A stretch of DNA of 64,000 nt from Kiritimatiellia bacterium (GTDB lineage Bacteria; Verrucomicrobiota; Kiritimatiellia; CAIVKH01): contig JAMLJG010000013.1 of assembly GCA_023953695.1 (NCBI GenBank), forward strand, positions 1 to 64,000, given 5' to 3'. The notes beneath the pieces are model-generated. The model did no database searches. It was not told the origin of the DNA and was given only the letters and a program-made list of their open reading frames with translations. Positions 42,815 through 50,488 of the stretch are shown piece by piece. The position numbers and the translations under genes were made by a program. The first letter of the stretch is position 1. Each line of letters opens with the position of its first letter.

Positions 42815-45034
42815 ATGCCGAACACTCGGATAGTACAAGGATTGGCCATTCTGCTGACAGGCGCGACAGTCGCCTTCGGGCAGATGCCCTTTGAGGGAAC
42901 AAAACGTTCTTCCCAATCTGCTCAGCCAGCAGAGGCGGGCCAGTCGGAGATTGATATTTCCGCGGATAGCCTCGAATACCTTTCTGAGCGCAAATTGATC
43001 GTCGGCACAGGGAACGTTGTGGTTCGCGAGGGCGAGGACTTGCTCCAAGCGGACTACATGACTGTTGGGCGCGACACGCGCGACGTATTTGCACGCGGCA
43101 ATGTGGTTTTTCGCCGCGGCGGAACGCTCTGGCAAGGCGAAGAGTTGCACTACAACCTGAAGACAAAGACAGGTGATTTCGGTGAGTTTCAGGCCTACAT
43201 GGATCCGTTCTACGTGCGGGCGGAAGATTCCAAGCGGGTCTCGACGAATGCGTATGAGCTGACCTCGATGACGATTTCGACCTGTGAAGGGGAAACGCCT
43301 GATTTCTCGTTGCGCGCGCGGAAGGCCACATTGACGGATGGAACCGTGGTTCGCGCGAGGGGTGTGACGGTGAATGTGGGGAATGTGCCAATTTTCTGGC
43401 TGCCGCGCCTCAACCGCGATCTGGGCGAGAGCCGGACGTACTGGCAATTCATGCCGGGATACAGCTCGCGGCACGGCGCGTTTCTTCGCTCCGCCTACAA
43501 CTACCGAATCAAGCCCGGCTTCAAGGGGTGGACAGACATTGATCTCTATTCCAAGAAGGGCGTAGGCGTGGGGCAGGGCTTCGCATGGCAATCGGAGACC
43601 AATCCGCTTCCCTATTCCGGGTCGGTGCGCGGTTACTACATTGATGACCAAGAGCCGTTCCGCAGCGAGGGCGAGCGCCAGCGCGAGCAGGATCTGGTGG
43701 ACAACGAGCGCTATCGCCTCAAACTTTCACACAACCAGTCCTTCACTGAGCGCGACTTTCTCATTTCGGAATTCAACTATTTGAGTGACCCCGAATTTCT
43801 GAAGGACTTCTTCCGGCCGGAGCACATCAATGGCGTGCAGCCGGAGAACCGCGCAACGTTGACGCATGTGGGCAACAACTTTGTGGCCGCGCTGCAGTTG
43901 AACGCTCGGCTCAACGACTTCTACGAAAATGTGAATCGCCTCCCTGAACTCACCCTGAAGGCCAATCGCCAGGAGTTGGGCGGAAGCGGGCTATTCTATG
44001 AGAGCGATAACAGCGCGGCCTATTTGGAGCGCGTTTACCCCGAGGGATCGTCGTCGGAAGATTACGACGCATTTCGCATTGATTCGGCCCACATGCTCTA
44101 CTATCCGACGCGACACTTCGGCTTCCTGAACTTCACGCCGCGCGCGGGCTATCGCGGCACCTACTATTCAGACACCTTTGAATACAGCACCGTGACCAAT
44201 CAGATCGTGAACACCGACAGCAATGGCGTGGTTACCGTGGAGGACGAAGTGGTGAAGACGCGTCGCGAACTGGGCGCGGATTTGCGCAATGTCTATGAAC
44301 TGGGTTTCGAGACCTCGTTCAAAGCCTTCCGCACGTGGGATGACTTGATCGTCTTGGGTGATGGCGATGGATTGCGCCATGTGGCCGAGCCCTATCTGAA
44401 GCACACGTATATTCCGGAGCCGAATCTTTTGCGGGAGAACCTCCCTCAATTCGATAGCGTAGATCGGGTGGAGGAGACACACACGTTGCGCCTGGGAATG
44501 CGCAACAAGCTGCAGACGCGCAGGAATCAGCAGCCCGTGGACTTGGTGAATGCGAATGTCTACACCGACTATCGTCTGGAGAAGGACGAGGATGAGGAAG
44601 ATTTCAGCGATGTGTATTTCAAGGTGGAGTTGCGCTTGTCGCAGCAGGTGCCGATTGATTTTGAGGGCGCCTACGATCCGTATGAGAGCGAGTTTTCGCG
44701 ATTCAGCGCGCAGGCCGCCATTATGGCAGACGATCTGAGCGCGTTGAGTCTGGACTACAACTATGCGCGCGACAACTACAACCAAGCGGGTGTCGAGCTG
44801 AAGCTGTTCCCCAACGCTCGCTGGTCTTTCATCACCTATGCCCGCTGGGATATGGAAGGCGAGGGCCTTCAGGAACATTCTTATTATGTGCAGCGGCAGA
44901 CGCGCTGCCTGGGTTACGGCATTGGCTTCCGCCAGATCGTGAAGGATGAGGCGGAAGAGGAAGACGAAAACATTGTCTGGGTTCAGTTGTGGTTGATGGC
45001 GTTCCCGGATTCGTCGCTGAACATTGGCGGATAG
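42815..45034 (+). CDS. lptD: LPS-assembly outer-membrane protein LptD (OstA-like)
   Basis: Predicted outer-membrane barrel with a periplasmic N-terminal OstA/LptA-type domain that inserts LPS into the outer leaflet. 739 residues; MPNTRIVQGLAILLTGATVAFGQ is a signal peptide. The beta-jellyroll (IDISADSLEYLSERKLIVGTGNVVVREGEDLLQADYMTV, then RDVFARGNVVFRR) covers about residues 45-130, followed by LptD block PIFWLPRLNRDLG and a long C-terminal barrel with alternating aromatic and charged strands. Few cysteines are seen, so the disulfide logic of E. coli LptD is probably absent. GGAG precedes ATG 42815. Fits the lpxI-lpxB genes elsewhere in the window. Confidence 0.9.
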   Translation: MPNTRIVQGLAILLTGATVAFGQMPFEGTKRSSQSAQPAEAGQSEIDISADSLEYLSERKLIVGTGNVVVREGEDLLQADYMTVGRDTRDVFARGNVVFRRGGTLWQGEELHYNLKTKTGDFGEFQAYMDPFYVRAEDSKRVSTNAYELTSMTISTCEGETPDFSLRARKATLTDGTVVRARGVTVNVGNVPIFWLPRLNRDLGESRTYWQFMPGYSSRHGAFLRSAYNYRIKPGFKGWTDIDLYSKKGVGVGQGFAWQSETNPLPYSGSVRGYYIDDQEPFRSEGERQREQDLVDNERYRLKLSHNQSFTERDFLISEFNYLSDPEFLKDFFRPEHINGVQPENRATLTHVGNNFVAALQLNARLNDFYENVNRLPELTLKANRQELGGSGLFYESDNSAAYLERVYPEGSSSEDYDAFRIDSAHMLYYPTRHFGFLNFTPRAGYRGTYYSDTFEYSTVTNQIVNTDSNGVVTVEDEVVKTRRELGADLRNVYELGFETSFKAFRTWDDLIVLGDGDGLRHVAEPYLKHTYIPEPNLLRENLPQFDSVDRVEETHTLRLGMRNKLQTRRNQQPVDLVNANVYTDYRLEKDEDEEDFSDVYFKVELRLSQQVPIDFEGAYDPYESEFSRFSAQAAIMADDLSALSLDYNYARDNYNQAGVELKLFPNARWSFITYARWDMEGEGLQEHSYYVQRQTRCLGYGIGFRQIVKDEAEEEDENIVWVQLWLMAFPDSSLNIGG

Positions 45035-45039
45035 CGACC

Positions 45040-45996
45040 ATGTCCGCACTCACTCCGAGTCGCTTCCTTGTGACGGGGGGGGCTGGGTTCATCGGATCCA
45101 GCGTGGTGCGCCGTCTTTTGGCGGACGGTCATTCGGTTCGTGTGTTTGATAACTTTGCCACCGGGCGCCGGGAAAATATCGCGGAAGTTCGGGATCGCAT
45201 TGAGCTGATTGAGGGCGATTTGCGTTCGGAGTCTGATGTGCGTCGCGCGGTTGAGGGCGTGCGTTTTGTGTTGCACCTTGGCGCGTTGGGCTCTGTGGCG
45301 CGTTCGGTCCAGGATCCGATGACCACGCACGAAGTCAATTCGACGGGTACCCTTCGCATCCTGCTCGCGGCGCGCAATGCGGGCGTGGAGCGCGTCGTCT
45401 TTTCCTCGTCCTCTTCCGTGTATGGCAATACGCCGACCCTGCCGAAACGCGAAAGCATGACGCCGCAGCCGCTCTCGCCCTATGCGCTTTCGAAGTTGTC
45501 GGGCGAACATCATTGCCGTTTGTTCCATGAACTCTATGGGTTGGCGGCGTTCAGCCTTCGCTATTTCAACGTATTTGGACCGAGGCAGAACCCGAGATCG
45601 CAATATGCGGCGGTGATCCCGCTGTTTGTGGATGCGTTGCGCAAAGGGCAGTCTCCGGTCCTGCATGGCGATGGGTTGCAGACGCGGGATTTCACCTTTG
45701 TCGAAGATGTAGTGGCGGCGAACCTTTGCTGCTGCGTCGCGCCACGTGAGGCAGCGGGCAAGGCGTATAACGTGGCTTGGGGCAATCGCATTTCGGTTCT
45801 CGACCTCGCGCGAAAAATCGCGGGCTTGTTGGGCGTTGCCATTGAGCCGGTGCATGCCGATCCGCGCCCGGGCGACGTGCGCGATTCGCAGGCCGATTCG
45901 GCGCGCGCCAAGGAGAGTTTGGGTTGGGAGCCGCGCGTGCCGTTTGACGAAGGTCTGCGGCGGACGGTGGAATGGTTTGTGGCGAACGCGCCATGA
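45040..45996 (+). CDS. NAD-dependent sugar-nucleotide epimerase/dehydratase
   Basis: 318 residues from ATG 45040, the first in-frame start at which the Rossmann strand follows; it begins 5 bp after lptD. Nucleotide motif GGAGFIGS (13-20), catalytic Tyr148-x3-Lys152 (YALSK), SSSSSVYGN strand and FNVFGPRQNPRSQYAAVIPLF. This resembles UDP-glucose/UDP-GlcNAc 4-epimerases (GalE/WbpP-like). The product probably supplies LPS or surface polysaccharide synthesis. It ends in ATGA, which overlaps the next start by 4 bp. Confidence 0.88.
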   Translation: MSALTPSRFLVTGGAGFIGSSVVRRLLADGHSVRVFDNFATGRRENIAEVRDRIELIEGDLRSESDVRRAVEGVRFVLHLGALGSVARSVQDPMTTHEVNSTGTLRILLAARNAGVERVVFSSSSSVYGNTPTLPKRESMTPQPLSPYALSKLSGEHHCRLFHELYGLAAFSLRYFNVFGPRQNPRSQYAAVIPLFVDALRKGQSPVLHGDGLQTRDFTFVEDVVAANLCCCVAPREAAGKAYNVAWGNRISVLDLARKIAGLLGVAIEPVHADPRPGDVRDSQADSARAKESLGWEPRVPFDEGLRRTVEWFVANAP

Positions 45997-46814
45997 CGGG
46001 AGTGTCTCCGCGCGATCTATTGGCGTGCGCAGCTGAGGCCGTTCGCCGCGCAGGCGCCCATGCGGTTGCAAACCAGTCGCGGCGCACCGAAGCGATCGCT
46101 GTTGCCGAGCACGATGTGAAGCTCGCGCTGGACCAAGAGTGTCAGGCCATCATTGAGTCGGTGATTCACTCGGCCTATCCCTCGCACTCCATTTTGGGGG
46201 AGGAGGGACGTCGTGAAGGTGGTGACGCGAACTACCGCTGGATCGTGGATCCGCTGGATGGAACCGTTAACTTTTCTCACGCATTGCCATATTGGTGCCA
46301 TTCGGTTGCGGTTCAGCGCGGAGGGGAAACGCTGGCGGCGGCTGTGTTTGCTCCGGTGTTTGGAGAGGTCTATGCGGCGTCGCTGGAAACACCGGCGGTT
46401 TGCAATGAAGAGCCGATTCGCGTTTCGGAGATTCGAACGCTTGGGGAATCCGTGCTACTGACGGGGTTGGAGCGCAATTTTGATCAGCATCCGCAGTCGG
46501 TCGAGGTCGCGCGCGCCGTGTCGTTGGCGGCACAGAAGATGCGATTGATGGGCGCAGCGGCTCTGGACCTTTGCCAGTTGGCTTGTGGCCGCGTTGAGGG
46601 GTTTTATGAGTCCGGCATTCACTTGTGGGATGTGGCTGCGGGAGAATTCATTATACGTCGCGCGGGAGGTCGCTGCCAAAACCTGGCGCAGCTTTCGGAG
46701 GTGAAGTGTCGGTTCCTCGCGACGAATGGCCACATTCACGATGAGTTGATCGCGCTTTTGAGGCCGTTTGAAATCTGGCTCAGCGGGGCGACTACTTGGC
46801 GGCGCCAGCATTGA
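45993..46814 (+). CDS. Inositol monophosphatase-family phosphatase
   Basis: 273 residues, ATG 45993 overlapping the epimerase stop (ATGA). The metal and catalytic motifs are there: GEEGRR near 70, VDPLDGTVNF (D-x-x-D-G) near 87-96, and the C-terminal HLWDVAAGEFIIRRAGG. It could act on inositol-1-phosphate, PAP (CysQ) or fructose-1,6-bisphosphate; the sequence does not separate these by eye. Coupled to a sugar epimerase. Its last 23 bp overlap the convergent pseudopilin gene. Confidence 0.9.
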   Translation: MTGVSPRDLLACAAEAVRRAGAHAVANQSRRTEAIAVAEHDVKLALDQECQAIIESVIHSAYPSHSILGEEGRREGGDANYRWIVDPLDGTVNFSHALPYWCHSVAVQRGGETLAAAVFAPVFGEVYAASLETPAVCNEEPIRVSEIRTLGESVLLTGLERNFDQHPQSVEVARAVSLAAQKMRLMGAAALDLCQLACGRVEGFYESGIHLWDVAAGEFIIRRAGGRCQNLAQLSEVKCRFLATNGHIHDELIALLRPFEIWLSGATTWRRQH

Positions 46815-47175
46815 GCGCGAGGCGCCACTGAACCGAGGGGAGCGTTTTGGCGGTGATTTCCCAGGTGTCCCAGACCCTGCGATTGGTGACGCCGCCCATT
46901 TCGATGCGCGTGGCGACAAAGAGCCAATCGTCAGAGAAGCGGGCGATGCTGTTGGATGCGCTTCCGCTCAAATAGAGATCCGTTTGCAGTGTCTGGATCA
47001 GCCGTTCGCCCGACTCCTGAAGATGGAGGCTGTCTTCTGCGCGGAGCGTGACGCTGAGTGTTGAGGCGGTGACGCTGACGAGAATGATGGCGAGGAGAAG
47101 CGCGATCAGCACTTCGACGAGGGTGAACCCGCTGCGAGTAGTTTCAGAGAGCCGAGCTTGTGATGTCTGAAGCAT
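46792..47175 (-). CDS. Type II secretion-like minor pseudopilin (GspI/GspH-like)
   Basis: 127 residues from ATG 47175. The prepilin cleavage motif is SGFTLVEVLIALLLAIILVSVTAS, with the conserved Phe and Glu5 after the cut. The soluble part (RAEDSLHLQESGERLIQTLQTDLYLSG) is short and not assignable to a subunit. It begins inside the end of gspG, overlapping it by 32 bp, so the two are cotranscribed. Other T2SS genes (secretin, ATPase, peptidase) are not in the window. The frame continues upstream to 47310, antisense to part of the same region and overlapping gspG, so I use the later start. Confidence 0.72.
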   Translation of the reverse strand: MLQTSQARLSETTRSGFTLVEVLIALLLAIILVSVTASTLSVTLRAEDSLHLQESGERLIQTLQTDLYLSGSASNSIARFSDDWLFVATRIEMGGVTNRRVWDTWEITAKTLPSVQWRLALNAGAAK

Positions 47176-47593
47176 CGTCAGTCCCACCAGGTTCGCCATC
47201 GCTGCCATAGCTGATGATTTCGTAGGATTCGCCAGAGCGGCCGGGGGTGAGATAGATGAAGGGGTTGTTCCAGGGATCGAGCGGAAGGCGGGTGCCGTCG
47301 AGGTAGCCATCGCGCGGATAGGTGCGCGGGATCGGCTCGCGATCGGGGATGCGAATGAGTGCGTCGAGTCCCTGTTCTTGGGTGGGGAATCGGCCCTGCT
47401 CCGTGCGGTAGATATTGAGCGCGGTTTGCAGTTGCTTGATTTGGAGCTTTGTCGCCGCGACGCGCGCTTCGGCGGGTTTGTGCACGAGGCTGACGGTCAC
47501 CACGCCAGCGAGGATGGTGATGATCGCGATGACGACGAGCAATTCGACCAGTGTGAAGCCGCTTGTTCGTTTCGAGGGAATATTTTGCCGCAT
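47144..47593 (-). CDS. gspG: Major pseudopilin GspG (type II secretion)
   Basis: 149 residues; forms the T2SS pseudopilus in the periplasm. Cleavage motif KRTSGFTLVELLVVIAIITILAGVV with an 11-residue leader, then the GspG signature: LQTALNIYRTEQGRFPTQEQGLDALI, RDGYLDGTRLPLDPWNNPFIYLTPG and the terminal YGSDGEPGGTDDASDI, which carries the Ca-site-like acidic residues. ATG 47593 is preceded by GAAGG. It is divergent from dinG across 187 bp. Confidence 0.92.
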   Translation of the reverse strand: MRQNIPSKRTSGFTLVELLVVIAIITILAGVVTVSLVHKPAEARVAATKLQIKQLQTALNIYRTEQGRFPTQEQGLDALIRIPDREPIPRTYPRDGYLDGTRLPLDPWNNPFIYLTPGRSGESYEIISYGSDGEPGGTDDASDITSSAL

Positions 47594-47721
47594 GGGGAAA
47601 CCTTCGAGTTTTCGGAGTGATCAGTCAAGCGCTCGGAAGCCCCAAGTTGAGGGCCGCAATCCCACTCGCGGATACCGCGGTCGCGGCATCCGCAGGGCTT
47701 CGAGCATTGATCTGGTTTGAT

Positions 47722-47743
47722 GGCGCACAATTTTGAATGCGCC
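47722..47743. promoter_or_regulatory. Inverted repeat GGCGCA-N10-TGCGCC upstream of dinG
   Basis: Six-bp arms at 47722-47727 and 47738-47743, about 38 bp before the dinG GTG at 47781. It lies in the 187-bp divergent gap between gspG and dinG and could be an operator. No such motif was noticed elsewhere. Confidence 0.35.
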
Positions 47744-47780
47744 TCTCGCATTGCCGATGGCGCTTTGATAGCGTCGCGCT

Positions 47781-49790
47781 GTGATTGCCCCTCGTTCAGA
47801 TTCCGATAATGAAGCGCCGCCGGTGAGCCTACGCGAACAGGTGGACGCCTTCTTTCGCCCCGGCGGCGGGATGGAGGGCGCGAGCGCTGCAGACGGATTC
47901 CCATTTGAGGCGCGTCCTCAACAGCGAAAGATGGCGCTCGCCGTTGTTGATGCCATTGAACAGGGGCGCCATTTGGCCGTCGAGGCGGGGACTGGGGTTG
48001 GGAAAAGCTTTGCCTATTTGGTCCCTTTGATTCTGGCTGCGAAGCAGCGCGGGGTTCAGGTCGTTGTTTCGACATACACGATTGGCTTGCAGGAACAGTT
48101 GATGCAGAAAGACATACCGTTCTTGCATCGCCATCTTGGTGTGGATTTCAAAGCTGTTCTCGTGAAAGGGCGGGGGAACTATTTGTGCCTTCGCCGCCTC
48201 GCGCGCGCGGAGCGGATGGGCGGCGATCTGTTGCGCCGCAATTCGGGAGACGAGTTGGAGCGCTTGCGCGCATGGAGCCAGCGGACGGCAGACGGCACCC
48301 TGCAGGAGTTGCAAGAGCAGCCCTCGCATGAGGTGTGGAACGCGGTGAATGTGGAGCAGGGGAACTGCATGGGGCACAAATGCCCAGAATATGCGGCCTG
48401 CTTCTTTTTCAAGGCGCGCCGCGAGATTGCGACGGCCGACTTGCTCATTGTGAACCATCACTTGTTTTTCTCGGATCTGGCGCTGCGCCGCCAAAAGGCC
48501 GCCATCCTACCGGACTCGGCAATTGCCGTGATGGATGAAGCGCACATGATCGAGCAAGTCGCCAGCGACCACATGGGGCTGCGATTGTCTCAGTATCAGG
48601 TTGAGCACTGGCTGCGCCGCCTGTACATCGCCGACACCGGCAAGGGACTCTTGGCCAAGTTGCAGAAAGGCGAAGCCGCGCATGCCGCGATCCAGATTTA
48701 TGAGGAGGCCGAGCGCTTCTTTACCGCCGTCCGAGACTGGGCTGGACTTGGGCGCGATAAGAAGAAGCAGGTTGCCGCCTCGCCCATTCCCGTGGACACG
48801 TCGCTGCCGACGCTGATCGGCAAGCTCAATGGATTGGTTCGCACGATCCACGACGAACAGAAAGACCTGGACGTGCGCGCAGAACTTGCCGCCGCGCGCA
48901 GGCGGGGCAATGAAATTGCGGTGTCGCTGGAGGCCTTCCTCAATCAATCCTTGTCCGACAGTGTGTATTGGGTTGCCAGCGAGGGAGTTCGACGCCCTCA
49001 AACAGTTTTGCATTCAGCGCCGATTGAGGTGGCACCGCTGCTTGCGGAATCACTATTCGGTCAAATGAGCTGTGTGGTGATGACCAGCGCGACCCTCGCC
49101 GTGGAGGGACGACTGGACTATTTCATTCAGCGCATTGGCGCGCAGGATTGCGATATCGAGCAAGTCGGCTCTCCCTTTGACTACTCGAGACAAATGAAAA
49201 TATTGATTCCTAAGGGCATGCCTGACCCCAATCAGGGCCAAGACTTCGCCGAGTCAGCCGCTCGAGCCATCCGGCATTTTGTTGGCCTCACGAAAGGGCG
49301 CGCCTTTGTGCTGTTCACCGCCGATCGGCTGATGCGCGCTGTAGCTGATCAGGTGCGGAGCGATTTTGAGCGACTGAAGTACGAGTTGCTGGTCCAGGGG
49401 GAGGGGTTGCCGAGAACCGGGATGTTGGAACGCTTCCGCAAGGGGAAGAAGAGTGTTCTTTTCGGACTGGATAGTTTTTGGATGGGTGTGGATGTGCGTG
49501 GCGAGGCGCTCAGCAATGTGATCATCACCAAGCTGCCCTTTGCCGTTCCGGATGAGCCGGTCGTCAAAGCGCGGATGGATCGGATTGTGGAGCGGGGAGG
49601 GGATCCATTCCGAGACTACAGCCTGCCGGAAGCGATTTTGATGTTCCGCCAGGGTGTGGGTCGGCTTATACGCTCCGCAACGGACGAGGGCATCGTGGTC
49701 ATTCTGGATCCACGGGTTACCGGCAAGTGGTATGGCCGCCACTTCCTCAATTCGGTGCCCGACTGCCCAGTTGAACGGGTGACAATTTGA
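47781..49790 (+). CDS. dinG: DinG-family ATP-dependent DNA helicase
   Basis: XPD-like superfamily 2 helicase with an iron-sulfur cluster, 669 residues from GTG 47781. Walker A GTGVGKS at 70-76, DEAH box at 252-255. Cluster cysteines are Cys136, Cys196, Cys201 and Cys207 (CLRR, then NCMGHKCPEYAACFF). The C-terminal half has SATLAVEGRLDYFIQRIG and the last motifs (QGVGRLIRSATDEGIVVILDPR). DinG unwinds R-loops and D-loops and helps replication forks pass transcription. No exonuclease domain is fused at the N-terminus. The 195-bp gap before the next gene holds a candidate promoter. Confidence 0.93.
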   Translation: MIAPRSDSDNEAPPVSLREQVDAFFRPGGGMEGASAADGFPFEARPQQRKMALAVVDAIEQGRHLAVEAGTGVGKSFAYLVPLILAAKQRGVQVVVSTYTIGLQEQLMQKDIPFLHRHLGVDFKAVLVKGRGNYLCLRRLARAERMGGDLLRRNSGDELERLRAWSQRTADGTLQELQEQPSHEVWNAVNVEQGNCMGHKCPEYAACFFFKARREIATADLLIVNHHLFFSDLALRRQKAAILPDSAIAVMDEAHMIEQVASDHMGLRLSQYQVEHWLRRLYIADTGKGLLAKLQKGEAAHAAIQIYEEAERFFTAVRDWAGLGRDKKKQVAASPIPVDTSLPTLIGKLNGLVRTIHDEQKDLDVRAELAAARRRGNEIAVSLEAFLNQSLSDSVYWVASEGVRRPQTVLHSAPIEVAPLLAESLFGQMSCVVMTSATLAVEGRLDYFIQRIGAQDCDIEQVGSPFDYSRQMKILIPKGMPDPNQGQDFAESAARAIRHFVGLTKGRAFVLFTADRLMRAVADQVRSDFERLKYELLVQGEGLPRTGMLERFRKGKKSVLFGLDSFWMGVDVRGEALSNVIITKLPFAVPDEPVVKARMDRIVERGGDPFRDYSLPEAILMFRQGVGRLIRSATDEGIVVILDPRVTGKWYGRHFLNSVPDCPVERVTI

Positions 49791-49905
49791 GCCGGTGGGA
49801 GAAAAATCGGCGCTCACTGGCGTCTCGGATGCGCCGGGGAGACTGTTGCTATGCAGCGAAAACGCGAAGACGGGCGGTTTTTTCATCCGCGAGTGAATTT
49901 CTGAA

Positions 49906-49934
49906 TTGATTTGGTGTATCCTGCGCCTTATACC
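49906..49934 (+). promoter_or_regulatory. Candidate promoter for the coiled-coil gene and giant protein gene
   Basis: TTGATT at 49906-49911 and TATACC at 49929-49934, 17 bp apart. The predicted leader contains a small hairpin (CGGTGC at 49950-49955 with GCACCG at 49961-49966) before ATG 49986. Confidence 0.45.
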
Positions 49935-49985
49935 AGTAGCCTACTGTGGCGGTGCGATTTGCACCGACAATGGAAATCTAAACGC

Positions 49986-50426
49986 ATGATCAAAAGAATG
50001 CTGATTGGTCCGGCGGCAAGCGTTTTGCTTCTCGTCGGCGCGATGGTTGCGGCCCACGCTCAACCCGGTGCTGAGCCATCGCAGAAACCGTCACTTGAAA
50101 TGCTTCGCGGCGAGTTAGTTTCGGTGCGATCGGAAATTGAGGTCGCCTCGCGCAGTCTCGCTCAGCAGAGCAAGACGTTGGCCACGCGCCAGCGGGAGGT
50201 TGAGTATAAGGATCCAGAAATCGTCGCGCTGCGCGATGAGTTGGTCGCGCTGGAGAAACAGGTGGTGGAGAAGCGCAAGCAGGTACAGGCGCGCGTTGCG
50301 CTGAACTCCGATATCAAAGCCTTGGAGCGCGAGCGCAAAGAGCTATTTCAGCATGTGCAGCAGCTCCGCGATACAGAAGCCGCTATCCAGCGTGAGATTA
50401 CCGCGTTGGAGCATGCTCAGGAGTGA
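49986..50426 (+). CDS. Small secreted coiled-coil protein
   Basis: 146 residues from ATG 49986. MIKRMLIGPAASVLLLVGAMVAAHAQ is a signal peptide with an AHA-Q cleavage site. The rest is Glu/Arg/Lys-rich and predicted to be one long coiled coil (MLRGELVSVRSEIEVASRSLAQQSKTLATRQ, then LVALEKQVVEKRKQVQARVALNSDIKALERERKELFQHVQQL). No family is recognised. It ends 62 bp before the giant protein gene on the same strand, and may share its transcript. Possible roles are adapter, spacer or chaperone in the periplasm. Confidence 0.75.
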   Translation: MIKRMLIGPAASVLLLVGAMVAAHAQPGAEPSQKPSLEMLRGELVSVRSEIEVASRSLAQQSKTLATRQREVEYKDPEIVALRDELVALEKQVVEKRKQVQARVALNSDIKALERERKELFQHVQQLRDTEAAIQREITALEHAQE

Positions 50427-50488
50427 GAGAATGGGTCTGCGTGGAGCATTGGATTTGGACGGGCAAGACTTTTTTTGAGAGGTGACAT

